From Odiellus spinosus (Eukaryota > Arthropoda > Arachnida > Opiliones > Phalangiidae), in contig OY987225.1 of assembly GCA_963920705.1 (NCBI GenBank), forward strand, positions 12,790,829 to 12,854,828: a stretch of 64,000 nucleotides of DNA, written 5' to 3'. Of this stretch, positions 9,834 to 19,300 are shown in pieces; within the stretch, counting starts at the first letter, position 1, and the number at the start of each line of letters is the position of its first letter. A model generated the notes under the pieces. That model was not told where the DNA came from and searched no databases. It saw only the letters and a program-made list of their open reading frames with translations. Made by a program: the position numbers and the translations under genes.

Positions 9834-10153
9834 GGCGTTGAAAGTTATCCCAAGAAGTTTGAATCATTTATTTCTTTTAAAAGTCTCTCGTTCGTTGAGA
9901 GTAAACTTTTCACTTCAAAACAGGAACTGCGAGTGACCTTTTTCCAAAATTTTCTTCCCGTTTTAAAATCGAGGGAGTAGAAAAGACTAGAGGCGTTTCC
10001 CCTTTCGTGCCCGACGCATCTTTTATGTTATTTTTCTAGGGGGGGTCTTTAGTGACCCGAGGGTAAAGGAGGGAACGCTTTAAAACGCGAACTTTCTTGT
10101 TATACCGAGACGAGAGCGAAAACATATACGAGAGGCCATGAGCCCCAAATTTT
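9834..10153. other. Gap between protease and conserved unknown gene
   Basis: This 320-bp stretch holds no frame I can support. There is a short overlapping frame in the protease 3' region (10036-10224, minus), but it shadows the protease and has no recognisable content. Termination and polyadenylation signals for the virion module may lie here; none stands out. Confidence 0.4.
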
Positions 10154-10600
10154 CTAACGGGATCTGCCAAGTCTCTTATACATTTTAGAAATGATGACGT
10201 CATTTCTGACGTAATTTGGGCCAAATTTCTTGAAAAACGATTTGGCGCTTCTTTTCTTCGAGCGGTGCAAGAGGTATAGAACGCAATACATTCCGCAAAC
10301 CGTACTTGTTAGGGCTTGCAACCGACGACGATTGTATGTTCTTTTTATCGAATTGTTTTTCATAAATGTATTTATGGAGGGAATGAATGGTCCCAGGGCA
10401 ACAGAGTCAAAGTAATAGGCTCGTTTATTTCCATCGAAATATAAACTGACCCAGTGGGATCCTTTTTTCTCGTGACCGTCCAGGTTTACGACGCAGAAAG
10501 CGGGGTAATTAGTAATTGTTTTTGGAAGTAAATCGCTAGGATAAACCCCCAGAAAACCGGGCAGTTTTCCAAGATGCGAGTTAATGATTTGGGCGTTCAT
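10154..10600 (-). CDS. PRO: Adenovirus-type cysteine protease (Polinton PRO)
   Basis: The 148-residue protein has the adenain-type catalytic set in order: His49 in GSHWVSLYF, Asp65 in YYFDS, Gln95 in RRRLQAL, and Cys102 in TVCGMYCVLYLL. The family (Ulp1/adenain fold, peptidase C5-like) processes capsid proteins during virion maturation in adenoviruses. In Polintons it is presumed to do the same for the capsid proteins encoded just upstream. Its ATG overlaps the TGA of the major capsid gene (ATGA), implying tight coupled expression. Length is close to the usual range. All catalytic residues are intact. Confidence 0.93.
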   Translation of the reverse strand: MNAQIINSHLGKLPGFLGVYPSDLLPKTITNYPAFCVVNLDGHEKKGSHWVSLYFDGNKRAYYFDSVALGPFIPSINTFMKNNSIKRTYNRRRLQALTSTVCGMYCVLYLLHRSKKRSAKSFFKKFGPNYVRNDVIISKMYKRLGRSR

Positions 10601-11889
10601 GGTGTATCGACAATAACGTTTCGATTTTTATCAATTTGCATCAGACTTTGAAATTCCGATAATACTACGCAGCTGAGAGTTTGGGGTACAGCCTTAGCGA
10701 AACCGAGTTCCAAACGTAACTGGCCTTGACGAATAGGATTGTAGTGGTTTATATCGGAAGCGGATCCGTCTTGGCTCAAATCGAATACGAAAAAAGTATA
10801 ACCCTTTGGGTAATCATTAATGCTAATATCGTTGCCGTCGTCTTTGTAATGGGTACCCGACCCCGAAAACATTGAATAATAAGATCGAACATAAAGATCC
10901 TTGGCAAAATCGGGCCGTAATGGCTTGGCGGGGATTTGTTCCGAGTCGACGAATAAACTCAAATAGTTCAGGTCAAAATGTTGGAAATTAAACGGGTTCA
11001 ATGCCAAGTCACCGTTATAGGCCTTATGACTCAGTAGCCCCAATATTACGCGAGTAGGCAAAACTCCTAAAAACAGGTTATCTATTGAAGTGTTTTGAAT
11101 ATTTGGAGAAATGGTAAAAACTTTAACCTCGGTTCTAGTGTATGGATATTTGGCGGTTCCCCTGTTCCAAGCGGCTTCTAAAGCTAACATTATTTTCGGA
11201 GCTACACGGACTTTACGAATATATAGGCTCACTTCCGAGAGTTCAATTTTATACCCTCCCCCCGCTGCGGGCGCCGATCCCATGAGAGAAAAAGCCGATT
11301 TATGTCTTCCTAGCTTGATCCTCAGACTAACGCCGTTGGGCAAATACTTATTAACATTAAAAAGATCCAAATAAAGAGCCCCGAACATTTCAACTTCTCT
11401 AGATTTTTCCGTGAAAACTTTTCGGGAATCGAAGCCTTTGTTAAGGGTTAGGGAATCCATTGCTCCCGCCGTATCTTTAAAAAATAAAGAGGCGCCCAAA
11501 TGGGAATTCTTGGCGTCCGTACCGTAATTAAGTACGGTTTCTTTGTAAGCCCGAAAGGCGTAATTTCCAGTCGAGGACGAAATAACCGTATCGTTAGCCG
11601 AAACCTCCGCCGTGTCCCAAATAGAATGCGCAAAGTTGTTAACGGGGGCTACGACGTCGGCATCGGCGAGAGCACTATCATCGAGATGGACAATTTTAGC
11701 TCTGACGTAAAGCATGGTTAAAGAGGGGTCTATAAATTCTTCCCCCGTCCCGGGGACGTAAAATTCGACTTGAGCATTCCCCTGAAGGGAAGAAATGGGT
11801 TGGGAACAAATCCATTTTGAAGATTCGACTGATGTTTGGACCGGTACGTTATCGAAAAGATCCAACTCTGATTTAACTACTTCGTACAT
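10597..11889 (-). CDS. MCP: Major capsid protein, double jelly-roll (Polinton PY)
   Basis: This 430-residue protein matches the Polinton major capsid pattern. It starts with SELDLFDNVPVQTS, then AQVEFYVPGTGEEFIDPSLT, then NNFAHSIW...VSANDTVIS and YAFRAYKETVLNYG. A basic segment and the second jelly-roll half follow, with LDLFNVNKYLPNGVSL and QGQLRLELGF. The double jelly-roll protein forms the hexameric capsomers of an icosahedral shell and is related to adenovirus hexon-type capsid proteins. It lies between the small basic protein and the protease, the usual Polinton order. The frame is uninterrupted, and the length is somewhat short but within what I expect for Polintons. Confidence 0.9.
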   Translation of the reverse strand: MYEVVKSELDLFDNVPVQTSVESSKWICSQPISSLQGNAQVEFYVPGTGEEFIDPSLTMLYVRAKIVHLDDSALADADVVAPVNNFAHSIWDTAEVSANDTVISSSTGNYAFRAYKETVLNYGTDAKNSHLGASLFFKDTAGAMDSLTLNKGFDSRKVFTEKSREVEMFGALYLDLFNVNKYLPNGVSLRIKLGRHKSAFSLMGSAPAAGGGYKIELSEVSLYIRKVRVAPKIMLALEAAWNRGTAKYPYTRTEVKVFTISPNIQNTSIDNLFLGVLPTRVILGLLSHKAYNGDLALNPFNFQHFDLNYLSLFVDSEQIPAKPLRPDFAKDLYVRSYYSMFSGSGTHYKDDGNDISINDYPKGYTFFVFDLSQDGSASDINHYNPIRQGQLRLELGFAKAVPQTLSCVVLSEFQSLMQIDKNRNVIVDTP

Positions 11890-11890
11890 G

Positions 11891-12340
11891 TTAGGAGAAG
11901 ATATCTCGTGGCGTCCTGGTTGCTAGCTTCCGACGAACTGATTTACGAGCCTTAGCTACAGGGTCCTTTATAGTTTTCTTTCCTTTTCTGCGCCGAGGTT
12001 TAAGTTTACGTTTCTTAGCCCCGTTACCGTGCTGATCACGGATATCGTCGAGAGTTTCGTTAATTCTACGCTTAGCCGCCTGTTTTATATCTTGACCCGA
12101 TACGACGTCGCTAAAAATGCGGGTACCGGTACTAACGGCTTTTTTACCCAGAAACTTGGCGCCTCGCATAAAAAGGGGCCTAACGAATCTAGCTAAACCC
12201 GCGAATAAACTGCCTATACCGTGACCTTTTTGGTTGGCGTACCCGGCATAATATTGACCACCCCCTCCTGTCATAGCCTGATGCACGTAATAATCGCGGT
12301 AACAACATTGCCGTCCCTCTAATACTTTGGGCTTAAGCAT
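11891..12340 (-). CDS. Small basic Gly-rich virion-type protein of Polintons
   Basis: A protein of up to 149 residues. Residues ~23-70 contain MTGGGGQYYAG, a KGHGIGSLFAGLARFV segment and a KFLGKKAVSTGTRIFSD amphipathic stretch. The C-terminal third is very basic (KKRKLKPRRRKGKK). Short proteins with this Gly-x-Gly-Ser-x-phi-x-x-phi pattern accompany the capsid genes in Polintons and recall minor core proteins of adenoviruses; the function is not established. The ATG at 12340 overlaps the minor capsid gene by 22 bp. The ATG at 12274 (MTGGGG) would avoid that overlap and gives a more typical N-terminus, so it is the likelier start. A capsid-lining or DNA-binding role is inferred. Confidence 0.7.
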   Translation of the reverse strand: MLKPKVLEGRQCCYRDYYVHQAMTGGGGQYYAGYANQKGHGIGSLFAGLARFVRPLFMRGAKFLGKKAVSTGTRIFSDVVSGQDIKQAAKRRINETLDDIRDQHGNGAKKRKLKPRRRKGKKTIKDPVAKARKSVRRKLATRTPRDIFS

Positions 12341-13101
12341 TTCAAATGTAGCTTCACCGTCAAGCTCCCGAACTGGAATGGCACAACCCGCCCCAAGTTA
12401 TTTCTTATATTGATTTCGACCGTGTCAAAATATTTTTTGCTAACTGGGACGTAATGGGGTGCAATATAAGTTTGAATAATTTCAGACCCGTGGGGCCGCG
12501 TATTATCGTGCGCGACGATACGTAATAGGGGTACGAGAGTGTCCCCGACAATCTGTTGTTCTACGAGATCCGAATACACGAATAATTGAGTAGGTACGTG
12601 ATAATTTAAGTTCACGGGTCTATTAGCGAGACCCGATATCTCGTTAGGGTTATCGTAACCCAGTATATCCGCTAGGCCTTTGCTTAAATTGAGAGATGGC
12701 CCGTCTTTAGTCCCCTTCCTCTTTATACCGGCAAAAACGCGGTCGTTGATGGTATATTCCGATAGATTAGCCTTGGCTTCTTGAATTTTAGTCGACGCGT
12801 TTACGACGCTCATCAGATCGCTCAAAGAAGAATAATGTCCGTCCGGAATTTCTCTCACGTTAAAAATGGGTGCTTTAATATTTGTAATATCTTCCCCTGT
12901 TGGGGGTAGGGTCAGGCCTGAATCGTCCTTAACGTTATAAAAACTAGATGTGTACATGATTTCGACTAAAGCTATTTCCCAATAGCCTTCCAGATGTACG
13001 AAATTAGGGAGTTTTGTGACGTAAGAGGCCATGGTATTGTCGGGAAACAGTTTTTCGCTGACGTTACTGGGAAGGGTTAGGTAAAACGAGGGATTCGACA
13101 T
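12319..13101 (-). CDS. PX: Minor capsid (penton-type) protein (Polinton PX)
   Basis: The protein has 260 residues. The N-terminus FYLTLPSNVSEKLFPDNT, then YVTKLPNFVHLEGYWEIALVE, a central LFVYSDLVEQQIVGD, and a C-terminal DTVEINIRNNLGRVVPFQFG match the Polinton penton-like single jelly-roll protein that occupies capsid vertices. It lies between the integrase and the small basic protein. Its start overlaps the end of the integrase gene by 38 bp in another frame, an unusually long overlap for a eukaryotic element. No interruptions are seen. Confidence 0.88.
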   Translation of the reverse strand: MSNPSFYLTLPSNVSEKLFPDNTMASYVTKLPNFVHLEGYWEIALVEIMYTSSFYNVKDDSGLTLPPTGEDITNIKAPIFNVREIPDGHYSSLSDLMSVVNASTKIQEAKANLSEYTINDRVFAGIKRKGTKDGPSLNLSKGLADILGYDNPNEISGLANRPVNLNYHVPTQLFVYSDLVEQQIVGDTLVPLLRIVAHDNTRPHGSEIIQTYIAPHYVPVSKKYFDTVEINIRNNLGRVVPFQFGSLTVKLHLKCLSPKY

Positions 13102-14167
13102 CGCTGCTTTTAACCCAAGAAGCCTGAGATTTAGGATAACCAGCCCAAATCACGAACAACTCTTCCTGGCCTTTTCTTTTTCGTCTCTTGAGAACTTTTT
13201 CAATGTTGAACCTTTCGGGTCTGATGGTCTTCTGAAGCTCTTCGCGATAAAACACCCCAGATATAGCTTCGCCTTCTAGATCTTTAAGTTTAAAAATTGG
13301 CGGCCCTCGAGCCGTTCCCACGGAAACCACTTGGAAAACTTCGGTAGAAAAATTTGCCTCGTACCCTTTTTCAAAAACCATTTTAGTCTTACTAACTCTA
13401 ACGTAATCCCCGGCCTTAATGCGGGGTACTTTTATTTTAGGTTTATCGTCACGGACGCCGTATATATTTCGATAAACCTGTAAAACGTTAGTGGTTTTGA
13501 CATTTTCGGGGGCCATTTTGATTGTGCTATGCCACGCGCTGTTATAGGCCGACACGAGTTTTGCCAGATCGTCTATGTATCGTTTAGTATGCTGATGGGT
13601 AAATAACTTAAACATTCTAGTTTTGAGGGTTCGGTTCACTCTCTCTACAATAGGCGCGTGATGCACGTCGTTTTCCGTCGTGAAAGATTTCACCCCTTTA
13701 TCCTTCAGAAACTTTTTCACGTTAGAATTTAAAAATTCTTTCCCTTTATCAAATTCGACCCTAATTGGAACGGCTTCTTTAAATATTAAACCCAAAGCTC
13801 TCACTACTTCTTTACCCGTCTTACGGAAGAGGGGTACGACCCATAATCGTCTACTGAAACAATCGATACACGTTAAAAGAAACGTATAATTGTCGTTAAT
13901 ACTAGCCAGGGACCTCATATCAACTAAATCCATTTGGTACAGATCGCCAATGTTACCGACTATAATTTGCCTCCGGGTATATTTTTTACGGGCCGTTCTA
14001 TGTAGCGTGTAAGGACTACAACTTTCCAAAAACAATGTTACCTCCGCTTTCGAAATTCCGCGCTCTTTCACCGCCCTGTATAAGGGTTCTATCCCGGAGA
14101 AGGACGCGGGGTGAGCAGGATCAAAGTAAATGCTTTTTAAAGTTTCGTTGACGGGTACGTCAGCCAT
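13064..14167 (-). CDS. INT: Retroviral-type integrase with C-terminal chromodomain (Polinton INT)
   Basis: The 367-residue protein has an rve-type catalytic core with Asp80 (YQMDLVDM), Asp140 (VEFDKGKEF) and Glu175 (PIVERVNRTLK), about 34 residues separating the last two. An SH3-like region (KAGDYVRVSK, ~250) and a C-terminal chromodomain (FNIEKVLKRR ... LFVIWAGYP ... SWVKSSDV, ~320-360) follow. The enzyme inserts the element's ends into target DNA and makes the 6-bp duplication seen here. Chromodomains can steer integration to modified histones, which may bear on its presence in repeat-rich DNA. All three catalytic residues are present. A 39-bp perfect hairpin lies upstream, between it and the preceding gene. 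Confidence 0.95.
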   Translation of the reverse strand: MADVPVNETLKSIYFDPAHPASFSGIEPLYRAVKERGISKAEVTLFLESCSPYTLHRTARKKYTRRQIIVGNIGDLYQMDLVDMRSLASINDNYTFLLTCIDCFSRRLWVVPLFRKTGKEVVRALGLIFKEAVPIRVEFDKGKEFLNSNVKKFLKDKGVKSFTTENDVHHAPIVERVNRTLKTRMFKLFTHQHTKRYIDDLAKLVSAYNSAWHSTIKMAPENVKTTNVLQVYRNIYGVRDDKPKIKVPRIKAGDYVRVSKTKMVFEKGYEANFSTEVFQVVSVGTARGPPIFKLKDLEGEAISGVFYREELQKTIRPERFNIEKVLKRRKRKGQEELFVIWAGYPKSQASWVKSSDVESLVLPNPSQ

Positions 14168-14246
14168 CTTGATTTCTTTTTAATCGTAGTAGAACCTGGT
14201 GTTCTTTTCAAAGATCTCTTCGTTGGTTTCAATATATCGCGATTAA

Positions 14247-14328
14247 GTCCAGCCGTTTTGTTATAGCTTCTAAGTCTTTTCTGGACCCATCCAGAAAAGA
14301 CTTAGAAGCTATAACAAAACGGCTGGAC
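14247..14328. repeat. Perfect 39-bp inverted repeat with 4-nt loop
   Basis: Bases 14247-14285 are exactly inverted at 14290-14328, around the loop CCCA. The pairing stops abruptly at both outer ends. The right arm overlaps the last 27 bp of the gene at 14302-14844, and that gene's stop codon lies within the arm. Such length and perfection suggest a recent template-switch duplication, an assembly or library foldback artefact, or a strong transcript hairpin. It is not a bacterial terminator. Confidence 0.95.
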
Positions 14329-14844
14329 GGGAGCGACGACGGTGAAAGGAACGACGTTTCGAGTGAAACCGGCTACCAACGGTTTAAATTCGTTCCAACC
14401 GATCGGCTCTTTTTTTAAGGGCGAAATCGTATGATACACTAGTTGACTAATGTCGGAGTTTTCTATTCGATTCCCTTCTAATGTAACAGCTCCGTGATTA
14501 GACCACCGTATTCTTCCGGGAGACTTCCTTAACTGATAAAATATTTCTCGAGCTTCTGACTTGTACTTGAGAGGAAACATGTCAAGCCATCTCTCGTCCG
14601 AGTCGATAGTTTCGGGATCTTTCGAGACGCTGTTGTAACGTTGCATTAATTGTTGATACAGAATCCATTTCGTCCGATCATCCAACGTTTTATCGTTAAT
14701 GATACCCAGCATATCAGACGTCATTTCCGACAAGACGGTGCTTTTCGGCGTTTCGACGGTCAGGGATATATTTTGGGGGGCCGACGGCGCTGAGATTTGA
14801 TTACCCCCTTGATTCAACGGAACCAGGGTCATTTTATGGTACAT
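14302..14844 (-). CDS. Conserved Polinton protein of unknown function, 3' end altered by hairpin
   Basis: The protein has 180 residues. The N-terminal part is polar (PLNQGGNQISAPSAPQ). A helical central part (MLGIINDKTLDDRTKWILYQ) follows, then a compact domain with AREIFYQLRKSPGRIRWSN, HGAVTLEGNRIENSDISQL and GWNEFKPLV. The W-N-x-x-G-x-V-x-x-x-G-x-x-I-x-x-S-x-I-x-x-L pattern is one I associate with an uncharacterised Polinton protein found near the ATPase. It starts 2 bp after the stop of the gene upstream of it, suggesting one transcript. The last ~9 codons are encoded by one arm of the hairpin, so the original C-terminus may be lost. Confidence 0.6.
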   Translation of the reverse strand: MYHKMTLVPLNQGGNQISAPSAPQNISLTVETPKSTVLSEMTSDMLGIINDKTLDDRTKWILYQQLMQRYNSVSKDPETIDSDERWLDMFPLKYKSEAREIFYQLRKSPGRIRWSNHGAVTLEGNRIENSDISQLVYHTISPLKKEPIGWNEFKPLVAGFTRNVVPFTVVAPVQPFCYSF

Positions 14845-14846
14845 GG

Positions 14847-15191
14847 TTAACCGTTAACCGCCGAAGTTATCGCCCCGATAACCGACGAAACCAGGGGTAA
14901 AAGTATCGAAAATATACCCGAGCCTTTTTGGTTTAATAATAGAGCTTTTTTCTTTCGCCAGGCAATGTTTTTGTTAGCGATGTCCCGCAAATTCGACTTG
15001 TGACGGGTTAATTTAGATTTTTGATTCGATGATAATTTTAAGTTACCGCGCAAAGTGTTCAAAACCACTTCCGAGATGGCGTCGATAAGTTCCTTATTAG
15101 CTCCTTGAATAACTGCTACCCGCTGGCCCCTATTCAATTTTACCAACGCCGAGAGAATGTCACGTTGCGATGTTATCGCGTGACGACGCAT
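14847..15191 (-). CDS. Small conserved Polinton protein with C-terminal hydrophobic segment
   Basis: A 114-residue protein. It begins with a helical stretch (SALVKLNRGQRVAVIQ), continues with a region ending LRGNLKLSSNQKSKLTRHK, then a basic WRKKKALLLNQKGSG, then a hydrophobic end (IFSILLPLVSSVIGAI). The layout (helical domain, lysine-rich linker with Q-K-G-G/S-G, then a hydrophobic tail) recurs in small Polinton and adintovirus proteins beside the ATPase. A virion or membrane-active role is possible but unproven. It is tightly packed with its downstream neighbour (2-bp gap) and 37 bp after the ATPase gene. Confidence 0.6.
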   Translation of the reverse strand: MRRHAITSQRDILSALVKLNRGQRVAVIQGANKELIDAISEVVLNTLRGNLKLSSNQKSKLTRHKSNLRDIANKNIAWRKKKALLLNQKGSGIFSILLPLVSSVIGAITSAVNG

Positions 15192-15228
15192 GTCGAGAAT
15201 GACGATGAAGGCGCCAAGTCTTATTTAT

Positions 15229-15852
15229 TTATCTCTTTTTGGGAACGTATATTTCAAGAGTCTCGTCGGGAAAAATTTTTGTTCGAACCCTGAGATTTTC
15301 CGGGCAGTTTTGCTTAAAGTCTAGTAAAAGATAGGTATGTCCCGCCTCCGTGGCGTTCAAGTAACTTTCCATTAGAAACTTGGGATTTTCCGGGTACATT
15401 TGGCGACCCAAAACGTTTATTTGCATTTTATCTCTAGGCTGTTTGAATAATATCAAGTAATGGGCGTTTAAACTTATATCGCGGGAATCACTCGACTTGT
15501 GATAAAGATTTTGAGTCAAATATAAAATACTCAAGTTTTTATGATGAGTAAATTTAGTGAAAATTTTACCCATCAAACCCGACTTGTTTTCATCCATCAA
15601 ATCATCTATAACCAAAAGCCGTCTTTTGGTTCCGTCGTAATCGTTCATATCGGGCAAACCTTCTTTAAACGTCACCACATGCTTTAACCTCTCGTAAAAC
15701 GGTTGCCAAGCACCGTAATGGAAAACTATCTCTTGAACATTAGGCTCAAACATTTTTTCGTGATTTTTAATAATCCGTTCGCAGAGAACGGTTTTTCCGG
15801 CCATACTAGGGCCATTTACTATAATACTACACGGATGATAGAAGGGTATCAT
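15229..15852 (-). CDS. ATP: Genome-packaging ATPase, A32/FtsK-HerA type (Polinton ATP)
   Basis: The 207-residue P-loop protein has Walker A at residues 14-21 (GPSMAGKT), Walker B at 79-84 (LLVIDD, followed by LMDE), and a sensor strand with a polar Gln at ~107-115 (LSILYLTQN). This is the A32-like family that pumps DNA into preformed capsids in large DNA viruses and is presumed to do so in Polintons. It is the first gene of a minus-strand block running to the protease. A TATA-like TATATAAGG lies ~50 bp upstream of its ATG. Confidence 0.92.
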   Translation of the reverse strand: MIPFYHPCSIIVNGPSMAGKTVLCERIIKNHEKMFEPNVQEIVFHYGAWQPFYERLKHVVTFKEGLPDMNDYDGTKRRLLVIDDLMDENKSGLMGKIFTKFTHHKNLSILYLTQNLYHKSSDSRDISLNAHYLILFKQPRDKMQINVLGRQMYPENPKFLMESYLNATEAGHTYLLLDFKQNCPENLRVRTKIFPDETLEIYVPKKR

Positions 15853-15901
15853 TATTAATCGGTGTTTGAAACTGAAATGAGAACTCTAAAGAGTTAACGT
15901 C

Positions 15902-15913
15902 TCCTTATATACA
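15902..15913 (-). promoter_or_regulatory. TATA-like element for ATPase/capsid block
   Basis: The minus strand reads CTGTATATAAGG here, about 50 bp before the ATPase ATG at 15852. It is the only good TATA candidate upstream of the tightly packed ATPase-to-protease gene block. Motif-based inference. Confidence 0.45.
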
Positions 15914-16360
15914 GTATAGACAAATATATATATATATTAGGGGTGGGCGGTCTGTCCCCCCTTTCGCGGTCGACACGCGGCGCGCGCGAGGGCTCGGGGG
16001 TTTCCCGCGTTGGGAGCTCGTGGAGGGTCGCGAAAAAGACTTAAACGGTTACGTTTATTAGCGCCGTAGGGCTCTGTCTCCTTATCTCCCAAATAAGTAC
16101 ACTGAACCATCCTTTTCTCGAAGTTTCCCCCGTATCTGTTGAAAAATTATAAGCTTAGCAAGAATAATAATAATAATAATAATAAAAATTCCATTTAAAA
16201 GTTTGTTTTAATAGAGGGACAATCTGCCATGGAAACTTTCGGGCAAACTATAAAAGCAGTTTGTTGATTATCGACATAATAATAATAATGAATACATTAT
16301 TTTACAAAAAATAACAATATTTTACAAACATTTACAATATTATACCGGATTTTTCAATAA
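15914..16360. other. Intergenic spacer between ATPase and polymerase
   Basis: A 447-bp stretch without a supported gene. It contains a short TA run (~15925-15938), a GC- and CpG-rich block around 15955-16010, an (AAT)n run at ~16165-16183 and AT-rich sequence toward 16360 with AATAAT/AATAAA-like motifs. It probably holds the 3' end of the polymerase transcript and the promoter of the ATPase block. Confidence 0.5.
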
Positions 16361-19300
16361 TTACGGACAATAGCCGTAAGGCACAGTTTTAAACCCGGGC
16401 ATAATCCGAACTTTGTCGACCGTCGTTCGATACGTTTTATGTTGGTCGATAGAGACAATCGTATGGTCGACCAGTCGCGTAATATGCCTGGGAATCGGAA
16501 CGTGTATGGGGGCTAAGCGGTCTACACCATCAACGCCTAACAAGGCCTTCAAACTTTCGTGATTCACGAGTTTCTCGTTGGAGACGTTTAGTCTAAACCC
16601 TTTCACCTTGGTCGTATTGAACCTTTTCCCAGTGTCGGGATCTGTTACCCAGTAACTATAGTTCTTACACCCGCCACTGACAAAGGTGTCGATGAAAGCG
16701 TTTTTACCGTACGCCTCTAACTCGTTCGTCATCTCTCCTAGTAGGCTCCCCATCGCTATAGTGGGTGGTCCCGAGGGTGACAAGTACACTAAACTATCAG
16801 TGTCATGGTATAGACAATTATCCCCCACACTCTCCAATTGTTCTAGTAAACATAATCTAGCCATGGCGGTTGTATAACTGGCGATTACAACATTGGTATG
16901 TTTAAGCTGGGCTTCGCTTTCTATAGTGTATAACCATTTGACGAGAATGGTTTCTTCATTGAGGGTAAGGACACTACGTACTTCGATTTCGGGGTCGGTT
17001 AAAAGTTCAAAAAGTTGGTGGGCTTCTTTGAGAATAACCGTCTTTGTGACATTAACGCGCTGCGCAAATTTTCCCCAAATACTATTTAATAAGAATTTCG
17101 AAACTGTACGCCCCCCTGGGTTATACGCTATCTTATTAATATCTAGCTGCACCCCTTCTTTCTCCTTAAAATGTCTAACGTATTCCGTTTTGGTTTCGAG
17201 GGTGTCGCAGCCCGAGGGGAAGCCGCTGGCTGTTGTTTTTAAAAGCAAGAAAGTATCCACGTATCTTTGAAATAGGCCCTTCTCCCCGGTCTCGGCATTA
17301 TACGTTCTTACGGTGTACTTCCAAGCCTCGACTTTTTCTAAAATAAGGTAGCCCCTATTTACGGCGTACCGAATTTCGTCTATCACCCAAGTCCCGAATA
17401 GTTTTCTTTGGGATTCATCGTGATCGCATTCGCCTTGGTTTTGGGTTTCGCAACAAGTTCGGCATAGCACGAATACTAATTTCCCATTTATTTTGGCCGG
17501 TAAGACAGGATGGAAAATATTGTTGGGGGGCAGAATTACGCATTTTAGGAGGCCGTCAAAACTGAAGATGTCGGGAATATTTTGGGTTAGGATCTCAGGA
17601 TGCCCTACCGGTAGTTTTTTACGTTTATTTATGTACGGGTATAAACTTGTAAAATCTACATAATGAATACGTTCCGTACCAGTTGTCTGATGGTACATCT
17701 TCAATGTAGAACAGCGCCCTCCGAAAAATGAATCTCTAGGGTTCAAGGGTTCATAGACCTTCTCCTTAAGATTAGCCGCCGCCAAAAAACTAATAATTTC
17801 GGGCTCCGTTTCTTTACGTTTAAGCCAATCGCATTCCCAAATAGAGGTGATTTTATAGCCCTCCTGCTGAATGCGGTTGAAAGTTTTCATCGTTCGGGAA
17901 AAGCGTGTGTTCATGGTTTGTGAGGGGTCGCCGTTTAACATTTTATTGCGATTGCCTTTGTAACATGTCTTACACCCGTGGTAATAACACCCGTAAAATT
18001 CGAATACTTCTTTAAGATACAGTCCGTCGACTTTCATTTTAAGAACCTTGGCTTCTTGACCATTAAAGGCGGACTGTATCTTAATTTTTCGGGAATATGC
18101 GTTAAACGACAACCACTCAATCGCCACGTACGACTGATTTTCTTTCATGCGATATAAGTTGGGTGGGATTACGCCGATGGAATCTTTTTCCATAAAATTC
18201 TTTCGGAATATAAAACTAGCTAGTCCGGCAATAGTACAAGCCACCTGAAAAGGATCTACGTTGGCGATTTCTAAGAATATTTGACGGAAGGCCAAACACC
18301 CCTCTCTTAAAATTTTAACATCCTGGATACAGTAAAATTTTAAATCCTCTAAGAAATTGAAACCCCGTTTTCGATCAGTTTCTTCATCGTACCATTTGGA
18401 AAATTCGACGTAGCCTTTGGCGTTGAAATATTCGGAGCCGTAGGCTTCTTTCGGGGGTAACTTTTCGTCTAAAACGTAATTGGTTTCTTCCGGTCTATTA
18501 ATGTCATATATATGCTTTGTCTCAACGTTAAATAAAAAATGGGGGAAATAACCTTTCGCGGCCTCCGTCAAACCAAAAGTTTCCCCGAATTTAGCCAAAG
18601 GTACGGAGATGAAACAAAAAGAATCCAGGAAGATGAGATTAAAAAGACACATTTGTATTATTTTGGTACCGTTGACTATAACTTCGGGTTTCCAACTAAT
18701 GTCTTGACAAATTATCTCACGTAGTAAAAACTGGTTATCGTAGCCCGAAGCATTGTGCGCGAGAAGAATAACCTTTTTCAATTTGTTCAGTGTTCGGAGA
18801 TGGGTGATGAATTTTTCAACGGGTTTTACGCCGTCAAAAATTTGCTGACGGGGGCCATATTGGATACACTTTGCGCACCGAAAGTCCGACCTTTTTTCGT
18901 CTATACAATGTTCGCACACCGTTTCGCTAACGCACAGTACCGCTTGGTGAACTAGACCGCCTTTCTTATCTTCAGATTCCAATGTCTGTATACATTCAAA
19001 GTCATAGAATACGTAAAGATACTCTAAATCGGTTTTGCGTTTTTTCGAGGGTGGGGGCTTTCTCTTTGGCTCGGTAATTACTTGTATATAGCATAAATGC
19101 CCCGAGGGCTGGTATTTCTTACAAATTATGCAAAACGTTTCACCGCACGTGTGTTTTTCTTTACGTTTATCCATGTTTACTAGCGTCATGCAGTCCGAGC
19201 AGTGATACAAACGTGTACACATTGATGATTTTTTAGACGTGCTTTGTAAATGAAAATCGAAACACTCACCCTCAGAAAAACTTCTAAAGCAAATATTGCA

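Noticed and set aside
10036..10224. 62-codon minus-strand frame overlapping the protease 3' end
   Set aside because: It shadows the protease in another frame and has no recognisable content.
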